This document shows positions 1-8,833 of a stretch of DNA of 64,000 bases, piece by piece (within the stretch, counting starts at the first letter, position 1; every line of letters begins with the position of its first letter). Source of the DNA: Pseudomonadota bacterium. GTDB taxonomy: Bacteria; Pseudomonadota; Alphaproteobacteria; Rhizobiales; Devosiaceae. Under the pieces are notes generated by a model. That model ran no database searches, was not told the DNA's origin, and saw nothing but the letters and a program-made list of their open reading frames with translations. The stretch covers positions 62,001 to 126,000 of the forward strand of contig JAEWBN010000013.1 in assembly GCA_023391095.1 (NCBI GenBank). The letters run 5' to 3'. A program made the translations under genes and the position numbers.

Positions 1-880
1 GCTCAACCGCTACCGCGCCGGTGAATTCGACATCCTGACCGACTTCCCGGCCGACCAGTTTGCATGGCTCGAAGAGAACATGCCCGGTCAGGCCCACGTG
101 ACCCCGTTCCTGGGCATCTACTATTATGTGATGAACCAGGAAGAAGGTCAGGTTCTCTCCGACATCCGCATCCGCGAAGCGCTTTCGACCACGATCGTTC
201 GCGACGTGATCGGGCCCGATATCCTGGGCACCGGTGAACTGCCGGCCTATGGCTGGGTCCCGCCGGGCGCTGCCAACTATGTCGAGAACGCCTACCATCC
301 CGAATGGGCCGACGTTCCCTACGAAGAGCGCGTTGAAAAGGCCATCGGGCTGATGACCGAAGCAGGTTACGGCCCGGAAAACCCGCTGACCCTGCAGCTG
401 CGCTACAACACCAATGACAACCACCAGCGTATCGCCGTGGCGATCGCCGCCATGTGGGAGCCGATCGGTGTCAAGGTCGAGCTGTTCAACGCAGAAACGG
501 CCGTTCACTACGACGCCTTGCGCGCAGGTGACTTCCAGGTCGGCCGCGCGGGCTGGCTGATGGACTATAACGATCCGTCCAACACGCTCGACCTGCTCAA
601 GACTGGTACCGACCAGGCTGGTACGATGAACTGGGGCAACAATTATGGCCGCTATTCGAACGAAGAGTTCGACGCGCTCCTCACCCAGGCTTCGACCGAG
701 CTGGATTTGGCTGCCCGTGGCGAACTGCTAGCCCAGGCTGAAAAGATCGCCATGGACGAGTTCGCCGCGATCCCGATCTACTGGTACGTGTCCAAGGACG
801 TCGTGTCGCCGAAGATCTCGGGTTTCGAAGAAAACCCGAAGAATATCTTCCGCACCCGCTGGCTTTCCAAGTCGGAATAA
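1..880 (+). CDS. Oligopeptide/dipeptide ABC transporter substrate-binding protein (3' part)
   Basis: The C-terminal 292 residues of a family 5 solute-binding protein; the reading frame is open from base 2, so signal peptide and first lobe lie outside the window. Such proteins capture peptides (sometimes other solutes) in the periplasm and deliver them to an Opp/Dpp-type permease. Visible family features are the second-lobe pattern with GWLMDYNDPSN, a common ligand-site segment in this family, and the closing region IPIYWYVSKDVVSPKISGF. Two permeases and two ATPases follow in the same direction, supporting a complete importer. The substrate cannot be told from the sequence; oligopeptides are the default guess. 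Confidence 0.9.
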   Translation, partial: LNRYRAGEFDILTDFPADQFAWLEENMPGQAHVTPFLGIYYYVMNQEEGQVLSDIRIREALSTTIVRDVIGPDILGTGELPAYGWVPPGAANYVENAYHPEWADVPYEERVEKAIGLMTEAGYGPENPLTLQLRYNTNDNHQRIAVAIAAMWEPIGVKVELFNAETAVHYDALRAGDFQVGRAGWLMDYNDPSNTLDLLKTGTDQAGTMNWGNNYGRYSNEEFDALLTQASTELDLAARGELLAQAEKIAMDEFAAIPIYWYVSKDVVSPKISGFEENPKNIFRTRWLSKSE

Positions 881-897
881 GCGGACAAAAATGTGAT

Positions 898-921
898 CGT
901 GGGGGCCAAAGGGCCCCCACG
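898..921 (+). terminator. Strong stem-loop between binding-protein and permease genes
   Basis: Ten-base stem CGTGGGGGCC pairs with GGCCCCCACG around an AAAG loop, followed by GTTCTTTTG. It starts 18 bases after the binding-protein stop codon. In ABC importer operons such hairpins often protect the upstream mRNA and cut read-through, so that binding protein outnumbers membrane components. This role is inferred. Confidence 0.6.
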
Positions 922-989
922 GTTCTTTTGCCGTGCGGCGCCCTGCGGCCCCTCCGTTCCAGGCGCCCCGGCCAAGGAGTTCAAACCCA

Positions 990-1913
990 ATGCTGGCCTA
1001 TGCCTTTCGGCGCGTGCTTTCGGCTATTCCGATCGCACTGATCGCCGTTACCGTCTGCTTTTTCATTCTGCGCCTGGCGCCCGGTGGTCCATTTGACGGC
1101 GAGCGTGCCCTTCCGCCGACCGTGCTGGCCAACCTGCGCGCGCATTACAATCTCGATCAGCCGCTGATCAACCAGTACTTCATCTATGTCTGGCGCCTGC
1201 TGCATGGCGACCTCGGTCCCTCCATGGTGATCGACGGCTTCAATGTCAGCCAGTTGATCGCCATCGGCTTTCCCTTCACGCTGACCATGGCCCTGACGGC
1301 CTTTGTCATCGCTACGGCCATCGGCATGCTGGCGGGCATGGTCGCCGCCGTCTATCAGAACAAGTGGCCCGACTATGTGCTGGTGCTCGCCGTCATGATC
1401 GGCGTGCTCATCCCCAACTTCCTCATGGCTGCGCTGCTGCAGCTCTGGTTCGGCGTATATCTCAAGTGGTTTCCGGCCGGTGGCTGGGTCAATGGCAGCT
1501 GGATGCATCTGGTCCTGCCCGTCACCGTTCTGGCCTGGCCGCATGCCGGTCGCATCAGCCGGCTGATGCGCGGCTCGATGATCGAAGTGCTGGGCACCAA
1601 TTATGTGCGAACGGCACGGTCCAAGGGCCTTGGCGAGCGGCTGGTGATGGCGCGTCACGCCATCAAGCCGGCGCTTCTGCCGGTCGTCTCCTATCTCGGG
1701 CCGGGCCTGTCCTATCTTCTCACCGGTTCGTTGGCCGTCGAGCAGATTTTCGGCCTGCCGGGGATCGGCAAGTATTTCGTCACCGCGGCGCTCAACCGCG
1801 ACTATGGCGTGGTCCTGGGGACCACCATCTTGTACATGTTCATCATTCTCGCGCTCAACCTGATCGTCGATCTGGTCTATGCATGGCTTGATCCCAAGGT
1901 GAGGTACCGCTGA
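990..1913 (+). CDS. oppB: Oligopeptide/dipeptide ABC transporter permease, OppB/DppB type
   Basis: Inner-membrane permease of 307 residues that with the next gene forms the translocation channel of the peptide importer. Six hydrophobic segments are visible, and the cytoplasmic coupling loop reads EVLGTNYVRTARSKGLGERLV, as in OppB/DppB proteins. An in-frame start exists upstream at 933, but ATG 990 has AAGGAG at 974-979 and gives the usual N-terminus MLAYAFRRVLSAIP. Its TGA shares one base with the ATG of the next permease (TGATG), which suggests translational coupling. Confidence 0.9.
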   Translation: MLAYAFRRVLSAIPIALIAVTVCFFILRLAPGGPFDGERALPPTVLANLRAHYNLDQPLINQYFIYVWRLLHGDLGPSMVIDGFNVSQLIAIGFPFTLTMALTAFVIATAIGMLAGMVAAVYQNKWPDYVLVLAVMIGVLIPNFLMAALLQLWFGVYLKWFPAGGWVNGSWMHLVLPVTVLAWPHAGRISRLMRGSMIEVLGTNYVRTARSKGLGERLVMARHAIKPALLPVVSYLGPGLSYLLTGSLAVEQIFGLPGIGKYFVTAALNRDYGVVLGTTILYMFIILALNLIVDLVYAWLDPKVRYR

Positions 1914-2833
1914 TGCCCGGGATCACAGGCAAGGACCAGGTCCTGACCGCCTATGCGGAAAAACTCGCCACTTTGGATGCGCCCAAAGGCCGTTCGCTTA
2001 CCCAGGACGCGCTCTATCGCCTGCGCCGCAACAAGGCCGCGGTGCTCTCGATCGGGCTTTTGATCCTGATCGTCCTCGTCGCCTTCATCGGGCCGTATTT
2101 CGTGCCATGGGGCTATTCGCAGGTTGACTGGAGCAATATCCGCAAGCCACCCAATTTCGAGGCCGGGCATTTCCTGGGCACCGACCAGAATGGGCGCGAT
2201 ATGCTGGCGCGCGTATTGCAAGGCACGCAGATGAGCCTGATCGTGGCCTTCGTCGCCACGCTCGTCTCCGTCACTATTGGCGTGGTTTATGGCGCTGTGG
2301 CCGGCTATTTCGGCGGCCGCGTGGATGCGATCATGATGCGCTTCGTCGATATCATGTATGCGCTGCCCTATATCCTCTTCGTCATTATCCTCGTGGTGAT
2401 GTTCGGCCGCAATCCGGTGCTGCTGTTCATTGGTATCGGTGCGATCGAATGGCTGACCATGGCGCGTATCGTGCGCGGACAGACCCTCTCCATCAAGGAG
2501 AAGGAGTTCGTGGAGGCGGCTCGGGCCAGCGGGGTGAAACCTTTCACCATCATCATGCGCCACATCGTGCCGAACCTGACTGGGCCCGTGGTGATCTATG
2601 CCACGCTCACGATTCCCGAAATCATCATCGCCGAAAGCTTCCTGTCCTATCTCGGGCTGGGTGTGCAGGAGCCGCAAACGTCGCTGGGGACGTTGATTTC
2701 CGCCGGTGCGCCGGTGGCCGAAGTCATGCCCTGGCTGCTGCTGGCGCCCGCCGCAGTGCTAATCACGCTGCTGTTCTGCCTGACCTATATCGGCGACGGC
2801 CTGCGCGACGCGCTGGATCCGAAGGATCGCTAA
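1913..2833 (+). CDS. oppC: Oligopeptide/dipeptide ABC transporter permease, OppC/DppC type
   Basis: Second channel subunit, 306 residues. It has the N-terminal cytoplasmic stretch usual for OppC, a first membrane helix near residues 43-65, the periplasmic segment HFLGTDQNGRDMLARVLQG that is diagnostic of DppC/OppC, and the coupling loop KEKEFVEAARASGV. It overlaps oppB by one base and its stop codon directly abuts the ATG of the first ATPase, so the four genes are one transcription unit. Confidence 0.9.
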   Translation: MPGITGKDQVLTAYAEKLATLDAPKGRSLTQDALYRLRRNKAAVLSIGLLILIVLVAFIGPYFVPWGYSQVDWSNIRKPPNFEAGHFLGTDQNGRDMLARVLQGTQMSLIVAFVATLVSVTIGVVYGAVAGYFGGRVDAIMMRFVDIMYALPYILFVIILVVMFGRNPVLLFIGIGAIEWLTMARIVRGQTLSIKEKEFVEAARASGVKPFTIIMRHIVPNLTGPVVIYATLTIPEIIIAESFLSYLGLGVQEPQTSLGTLISAGAPVAEVMPWLLLAPAAVLITLLFCLTYIGDGLRDALDPKDR

Positions 2834-3816
<983 letters not shown>

Positions 3817-3817
<1 letters not shown>

Positions 3818-4839
3818 TGGACCAGTCCGCTCCCAACCTGCTCGAAATCCGCGACCTCAAGAAAACCTTTTCGATCGCGACGGGCCTGTTTTCCCGCAAG
3901 CTGACGCTGACTGCGCTTTCGGACATCAATTTCAATGTCCGGCAGGGCGAGACGCTGGGCATTGTGGGGGAAAGCGGCTGCGGCAAGTCCACGCTGGGCC
4001 GCTGCATCCTCCAGTTGATCAGCCCCGACCAGGGGCAGGTACTCTGGCTGGGCCAGGACCTGACCCGCGTTCCGGCCGAAGAAATGCGCAAGCGGCGCGC
4101 CGACCTGCAGATCATCTTCCAGGATCCGCTGGCTTCGCTCAATCCGCGCATGACCGTGGGCGAGATCATCGAGGACCCGCTCAAGGCGCTCAAGCCCGAG
4201 CTCAAGAAGGCCGAGCGGCGTGCCCGCGTGGTCAAGGTGATGGAATCGGTGGGCCTGCTGCCGGAGATGATCAACCGCTATCCGCACGAATTCTCGGGCG
4301 GTCAGGCGCAACGTATCGGTATTGCCCGGGCGCTGGTGACCGAACCCAAGCTGATCGTCTGCGATGAGCCGGTGTCGGCGCTCGACGTTTCGATCCAGGC
4401 GCAGATTCTCAACCTGCTGGCCGAGCTCAAGGACGAGTTCGGGCTGACGCTGATCTTCATCTCGCACAATCTCAGCGTCGTCCGGCACGTCTCGGATCGC
4501 ATCCTCGTGCTCTATCTCGGCCGCATCGTGGAACTGGCGACAGGCGACGAGATCTACGAGGACCCGCGCCACCCCTATACGCGCGCGCTCCTGACCGCAG
4601 TGCCGATTCCGGACCCATTGCTGGCGCGGCAACGCAATATCGATGCGCTCAAGGGGGAAATTCCCTCGCCCATCAACCCGCCTTCGGGTTGTGCCTTCCG
4701 CACCCGCTGCCGCTTCGCGCAGCCGCGCTGTGCCGAGGTGCGGCCGCCGCTCGAAACCATCGAGAACGGCCGGCTGGTGGCCTGTATCCGCTGGCGGGAA
4801 ATTCTCGAGGAAGCGCCACCCAAGGTGGTGGCCGGCTAG
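3817..4839 (+). CDS. oppF: Oligopeptide/dipeptide ABC transporter ATP-binding protein, OppF/DppF type
   Basis: Partner ATPase of 340 residues. Walker A GESGCGKS is at 51-58, signature FSGGQAQRIGIARAL, Walker B LIVCDEPVSALD, then the C-terminal oligopeptide-transporter tail with CAFRTRCRFAQPRC. The frame is open from 3721, but the ATG at 3817 overlaps the stop of oppD (TGATG) and gives the family N-terminus. Its end overlaps by four bases with the convergent receiver gene, and no terminator is visible between them. Confidence 0.92.
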
Positions 4840-5348
4840 ACCGGCCGGGAAGTTGGCGTCGCGCCGCTGGCGCGGCGCTCGCCTTCAGGCGGCTCGGCCG
4901 TGCGCCGGCGCCGGTCCGGTCCCTTGAAACCATCGGTTTCGACGAAAGCACGCGGGCTGGCTTCGATGGCATCGAGCCGGGCCCGCAGGTGGCTCGCGGC
5001 AAAGGGCTTGCGCAGGAATTCGGTGACCCCGGCATCGCGGGCTGCGGTAATGCCGGCCGCGTCGGGGGCCGCGGAGGTCATAATAACGGGCGTCTGGCCA
5101 TTGAGCGCGCCGGGCGTGGTGCGCAGGCGGCGGACGATATCGAGCGCATCGGGGCGGGCGATGGCATCGTCGATGATGATGACGTCGAAGACCTGCCGGC
5201 CCAGTTCGAGCAGCGCGGCATTGCCGTCATTGACTTCCCTGATTCCGGTGCGCCCGATGGCGCGCAGCATGGTCGCCACTAGGCCCGCCATGTGGGGACG
5301 CGGGTCGACGATGAGGATGCCGCGTTGGGTCGCAGGATAGCGGGACAT
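4836..5348 (-). CDS. Stand-alone response-regulator receiver domain protein
   Basis: CheY-like protein of 170 residues with one receiver domain (about 10-125) and a short basic tail containing GPDRRRR. The likely phospho-acceptor is D60 in VIIID, the switch threonine is T91 and the conserved lysine is K114 in LRKPF. The first acidic pocket is reduced: where most receivers have two or three acidic residues after beta-1, this has only D15 (ILIVDPRP). No output domain and no histidine kinase are nearby, so its partner is unknown. Similar receiver-plus-arginine-tail proteins are common in alphaproteobacteria. Confidence 0.8.
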   Translation of the reverse strand: MSRYPATQRGILIVDPRPHMAGLVATMLRAIGRTGIREVNDGNAALLELGRQVFDVIIIDDAIARPDALDIVRRLRTTPGALNGQTPVIMTSAAPDAAGITAARDAGVTEFLRKPFAASHLRARLDAIEASPRAFVETDGFKGPDRRRRTAEPPEGERRASGATPTSRPV

Positions 5349-5510
5349 GGGGTCGCGTCAGGGGAAGGGTGGGGTCAATATAGGCCCAAAACCCTGGTGC
5401 TTGCGTTAACGGGAGCCTCGGGAAAATACCGGTTGCGCGGGGATTTCGCCCAAGTCTGGCGCCAGATATTCACATGCTGATGTTTTCGGCGAATCCGGGG
5501 GCAAGGCGCG

Positions 5511-5539
5511 TTGACAGGGCGAGCCATTTTCCCTATGTA
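5511..5539 (+). promoter_or_regulatory. Sigma-70-type promoter for rpmJ
   Basis: TTGACA at 5511-5516 and TATGTA at 5534-5539 are separated by 17 bases. Transcription would start near 5546, about 50 bases before the rpmJ start codon. The perfect -35 and optimal spacing fit a strongly expressed ribosomal gene. Confidence 0.7.
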
Positions 5540-5595
5540 GAGGCCAGTTTTCGGGCGCCTTGGCGCCCCTTTTGTTTGACTGAGGATTTGGAAAG

Positions 5596-5721
5596 ATGAA
5601 GATCCGCAACTCGCTGAAGGCGTTGATGACTCGCCACCGCGCGAACAAGCTCGTCCGCCGTCGCGGCCGGGTGTACATCATCAACAAGGTCGACAAGCGC
5701 TTCAAGGCCCGCCAGGGCTAA
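5596..5721 (+). CDS. rpmJ: 50S ribosomal protein L36
   Basis: A 41-residue basic protein, starting MKIRNSLKALMTRHRANKLV, that belongs to the large ribosomal subunit. It is the longer cysteine-free form of L36: the zinc-binding cysteine/histidine set of the short form is absent, as is usual in alphaproteobacteria. The gene stands alone between a good promoter (5511-5539) and a strong terminator (5745-5774). Confidence 0.93.
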   Translation: MKIRNSLKALMTRHRANKLVRRRGRVYIINKVDKRFKARQG

Positions 5722-5744
5722 GCGTTTATCGCTTCTGATATTTG

Positions 5745-5774
5745 ACGGGGCCCGTGCGCAAGCGCGGGCCCCGT
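5745..5774 (+). terminator. Rho-independent terminator after rpmJ
   Basis: The stem ACGGGGCCCG (5745-5754) pairs perfectly with CGGGCCCCGT (5765-5774) around a ten-base loop, 24 bases after the rpmJ stop. The T-tract is short (TTGCATTT). Confidence 0.7.
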
Positions 5775-5838
5775 TGCATTTGCGGCTCGTCTTGACGCGG
5801 GGCAGCACGGTCCCCATCTCAAGGGCCGAAAGGGGACA

Positions 5839-6150
5839 ATGCCCATGACCATGGACCGCGTATCGGCCCAATACGACATCGAGAAGAAGTCGCTGGTGGC
5901 GGCTTATGTGCTGTGGTTATTCCTCGGCTATGTCGGCGCGCACCGCTTTTATCTCGGCCGGCCGCTGAGCGGGCTGATCATGCTGGCGCTCTCGGCCATA
6001 ACCCTGGTGCTGACACTGGTCAGCTTCGGGCTCCTGGGCTTCCTGTGGGGTGTCGTGGGCTTGTGGTGGCTGATCGATGCCCTTCTCATCCCCGGCATGG
6101 CGCAGGGCACCAATAGCCGCATCGCGGACCGGATCTTTTCGCGGCGCTGA
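5839..6150 (+). CDS. TM2 domain-containing membrane protein
   Basis: A 103-residue protein with the TM2 domain: a first membrane helix ending GYVGAHRFYLGRP, where the GxHRFYLGR turn is the family signature, then a second helix block to about residue 88. The cellular role of bacterial TM2 proteins is not established. AAAGGGG lies just upstream of ATG 5839; a second ATG at 5845 is also possible. It converges on the marR-azoR pair with only six bases between stop codons. Confidence 0.85.
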   Translation: MPMTMDRVSAQYDIEKKSLVAAYVLWLFLGYVGAHRFYLGRPLSGLIMLALSAITLVLTLVSFGLLGFLWGVVGLWWLIDALLIPGMAQGTNSRIADRIFSRR

Positions 6151-6156
6151 GGGCGC

Positions 6157-6636
6157 TCAGGTCTTGGCGAAATATTCGGTGGTTTCGCGCGCGGCCTGGC
6201 ACTGCTCGGCAGTGTGCGGAACAAGGCCGCTGGCCTTGCCGAGAAGGTGGCGCAGTTCGCCCGCTTCCGTGGGCGCGAGCCGGGACAGAACGCGGTCTTC
6301 GACTTCCTGAACCGCCTTGGCGGTGGCGCCGAGGCGACGCTCACCCTGCTCGGTCAGGTTGACATGGCGCACGCGGCGGTCGGCCGGGTCCGGGGTGCGC
6401 CGCACCAGGCTTTCCCCTTCCAGCCCATCGAGAAGATAGGTGACCGTGGTGCGGTCGAGGCCGAGCCGCTCGGCGAGAGCGACCTGGCTGTTGCAATTGG
6501 CTTCGGCGATGGCCGACAGCATCATGTATCCACGCGAGCCGCCCGGCAGGTCGCTGAGGGCATCATCCACCTGCTTGAGATAGTCGCGCAGCAAAGCTGT
6601 CAGTGCCCAGCCCAGATTGGTGTTGGAAGATGACAT
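6157..6636 (-). CDS. MarR-family transcriptional regulator
   Basis: Winged-helix repressor of 159 residues. The recognition region NSQVALAERLGLDRTTVTYL and the wing TPDPADRRVRHVNLTEQG are typical of MarR proteins, which sense small aromatic or oxidising ligands. It lies 68 bases downstream of an azoreductase gene on the same strand, the usual arrangement for a regulator of quinone/azo-compound detoxification. The likely target is the promoter at 7396-7423, inferred from gene order and a palindrome there. Confidence 0.85.
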   Translation of the reverse strand: MSSSNTNLGWALTALLRDYLKQVDDALSDLPGGSRGYMMLSAIAEANCNSQVALAERLGLDRTTVTYLLDGLEGESLVRRTPDPADRRVRHVNLTEQGERRLGATAKAVQEVEDRVLSRLAPTEAGELRHLLGKASGLVPHTAEQCQAARETTEYFAKT

Positions 6637-6704
6637 GAAAGCCGTGCGTTGGTGGTGTTCTGTTGCATGTTACCGCCCCCCGGCATCCCCGTCATCCCCA
6701 TTGT

Positions 6705-7361
6705 TCAGGCTGCCGCCGAGACGCCGATCTGGCCGGCCAGCTGCTGCCCGTGGGCTTCCGCGGCGGCCAGCGCCTTGGCCAGGTTTTCAGCGGCCATGGG
6801 GCGAAGGCCTTCCATTGCCGGGGTGCTGTCGGCCAGCGTCAGCTCGCATTCGATGACAGTGACGTCGAGCAGCAAAATGTCTTCGAGGACGCGGCGATAC
6901 CAGCCGGTGGCGTGATCCCAGCCATGGCGCGGGGTACCCGGACCGTAGCCGCCGCCCTTGGCGATCACCAGCTTGGCCGGGCGGCCCTTGATGGGGCTGG
7001 GCGTGCCGGGGGCAAAGCGCGCATCGGTGAGGAGCAGGTCAAGCCAGGCCTTGAAGTGCTGCGAGACGCCGTAATTGTAGAGCGGGATGGCAAAGAGATA
7101 GGCGTTGGCTGCGGCGAGTTCATCGGCGACCTGCCGGGAGAGCGCAATGCCTTCGTGCTGCTCGGCGCTGCGTTGGTCTTTGGGAACATGGGGGCCAAAA
7201 ACCGCGCCGGCCCATGCGGTTGCCGGAATGGGGGCGCTGCCGATATCGCGCCGGATGGTGGTGACGTCGCCGGGGATGGTGGACTGGAGCCGGTCGGCCA
7301 CGGTGCGGGTGACCGAGCCGTCCAGACGGATGCTGGCATCGAGGCGGAAAAGCGTGGGCAT
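6705..7361 (-). CDS. azoR: FMN-dependent NADH-azoreductase (AzoR-like flavodoxin-fold quinone reductase)
   Basis: A 218-residue flavodoxin-like oxidoreductase. The opening strand LFRLDASIRLDGSVTR binds FMN phosphate in this family, the isoalloxazine-binding loop reads IPLYNYGVSQHFKAWLD, and a second FMN loop is AKGGGYGPG. AzoR enzymes reduce quinones and azo dyes by two electrons using NADH, limiting redox cycling. The gene precedes the MarR regulator on the same strand, and the MFS gene at 7578 is divergent, so all three may share one regulator. The exact substrate is unknown. Confidence 0.82.
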   Translation of the reverse strand: MPTLFRLDASIRLDGSVTRTVADRLQSTIPGDVTTIRRDIGSAPIPATAWAGAVFGPHVPKDQRSAEQHEGIALSRQVADELAAANAYLFAIPLYNYGVSQHFKAWLDLLLTDARFAPGTPSPIKGRPAKLVIAKGGGYGPGTPRHGWDHATGWYRRVLEDILLLDVTVIECELTLADSTPAMEGLRPMAAENLAKALAAAEAHGQQLAGQIGVSAAA

Positions 7362-7395
7362 GGGATGTCTCGCTGACGATATGAACTACCGATGA

Positions 7396-7423
7396 TCTAT
7401 AACATAGACGATCTATATGCAAG
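7396..7423 (-). promoter_or_regulatory. Promoter of the azoreductase gene with overlapping palindrome
   Basis: On the minus strand CTTGCA (7423-7418) and TATAGA (7401-7396) are spaced by 16 bases; transcription would start about 28 bases before the azoR ATG. The -10 overlaps the palindrome CTATGTTATAG, and TATAGATCGTC / TATAGATCATC occur as a direct repeat across the promoter. This AT-rich block is a natural operator for the neighbouring MarR protein, which is inference. Confidence 0.5.
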
Positions 7424-7577
7424 ATGAATTCGGGAGGTGCGGCTGGGTGGCGTGAGGAGCTTGGTCTTCCGTCGGTCGGCTGCGGCTGGGCGTCGCTTTG
7501 TATCGCCCTGACAATGGCTTGCCGCCTTGCAAGTGGCTGGCGCTTCTGACAATGCAGGGGTAGGAGTGAGACGACCT

Positions 7578-8726
7578 ATGACCAGCCATGCCTTGACCCG
7601 CCCCAGCGGGCGCACCGCCACCCGGCTTATTTTCGCCCTCGGTGGCATTGTCCTTGGGGCCTGGGCTCCGCTCGTGCCGGTCGCCAAGCTGCGTCTGGGC
7701 ATCGACGAAGGCACTCTGGGGCTACTGCTGCTTTGCATGGGCGTCGGGTCGATCCTCGCCATGCCGCTGACCGCTTTTCTGACCTCGCGCTATGGTTGCC
7801 GGCAGGTGATCTCGGTGTCTGCGGCGGGGCTCTGCCTCGTGCTGCCTGTTCTCGCAACGGCGCCGTCGGTCTGGCTCATGGCCCTCGCGCTTGTCGGCTT
7901 CGGCATGGTCATGGGCTGCACGTCCGTGGCGATGAACCTGCAGGCGGTGATTGTGGAGCGGAACGAGGGCAAGGCCCTGATGTCGGGCTTCCACGCCATG
8001 TTCAGCCTTGGCGGAATCGTCGGGTCAGGCGGTATTGCCGCCTTGCTGGCGCTGGGCGTTTCTCCGCTCTACGCGGCCATTGCGATGTCGGTGGTCCTGG
8101 CTGTGCTGCTGGTGGCGGCGCGTCCGGGCCTGCTCGCCGAAACAGAAGGGGACGGCGCTGCGTCTCCGGCCATCGTGGTGCCGCAGGGCGTCGTCATCGC
8201 CATTGGCGTGCTGAGCCTCCTTGCCATGCTGGCCGAAGGCGGCGTGCTCGATTGGGGGGCGCTCTTCATGGTGGAAGCGCACAATGCCGATTTCGGCATG
8301 GCCGGTTTTGCCTATACTGCCTTTGCCATCACCATGACCCTTGGCCGGCTGCTGGGCGACAGGCTGCGCACCGCCTTTGGCGACCTCAATATGCTGATCG
8401 GGAGCGCCAGCCTCGCCACACTGGGCTTTCTCGCCAGTCTCTTTCTGCCCACGGCAATTGCGGCGCTGGCCGGCTTCCTGCTTGTTGGCGCGGGTATCTC
8501 CAACATCGCGCCCATCCTTTTCACGATGACGGGGCGGACCAAGCGCATGCCGGCCAACCTGGCCGTCGCATCGGTGCTGACGGTAGGCTATGTCGGCATT
8601 ATCGCCGGGCCGGCGGCCATCGGGCTCATCGCCCATGCCACAAGCCTGCAGACGGCCTTTCTGCTTCTCTGCGGCGCCATGGTCGTCATCGCCGTTGCGG
8701 CGCGCCCGATCCACGACAGGGTCTGA
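7578..8726 (+). CDS. MFS transporter (YbjJ-like)
   Basis: Twelve-helix major facilitator protein of 382 residues. The loop-2/3 segment AFLTSRYGCRQV resembles the MFS motif A region, and the middle cytoplasmic loop is around residue 195. The pattern is closest to the YbjJ-like subgroup, whose substrates are poorly known. ATG 7578 is chosen over the earlier in-frame start at 7527 because GGAG lies at the right distance (7563-7566). It is divergent from the azoreductase gene and is followed by a bidirectional terminator. Confidence 0.8.
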   Translation: MTSHALTRPSGRTATRLIFALGGIVLGAWAPLVPVAKLRLGIDEGTLGLLLLCMGVGSILAMPLTAFLTSRYGCRQVISVSAAGLCLVLPVLATAPSVWLMALALVGFGMVMGCTSVAMNLQAVIVERNEGKALMSGFHAMFSLGGIVGSGGIAALLALGVSPLYAAIAMSVVLAVLLVAARPGLLAETEGDGAASPAIVVPQGVVIAIGVLSLLAMLAEGGVLDWGALFMVEAHNADFGMAGFAYTAFAITMTLGRLLGDRLRTAFGDLNMLIGSASLATLGFLASLFLPTAIAALAGFLLVGAGISNIAPILFTMTGRTKRMPANLAVASVLTVGYVGIIAGPAAIGLIAHATSLQTAFLLLCGAMVVIAVAARPIHDRV

Positions 8727-8782
8727 GCGTTTCACGTCGCTGCGTCGACGCGCACTCGGTTCTTGCGGCACACGCCAATAAA

Positions 8783-8806
8783 AAAGCCCCCGAAAGGGGG
8801 CTTTTC
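8783..8806. terminator. Bidirectional terminator between MFS gene and pyk
   Basis: AAAAGCCCCC-GAAA-GGGGGCTTTT forms a perfect ten-base stem with a GNRA-type tetraloop. It has A-rich and T-rich ends, so it can stop transcription of both convergent genes. Confidence 0.88.
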
Positions 8807-8833
8807 ATTTTGCTCAATGCTGCAGTCGGGCGA

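Noticed and set aside
5348..5596. Small reading frames at 5292-5705 around rpmJ
   Set aside because: They lack ribosome sites and family features, and overlap the rpmJ promoter and gene.
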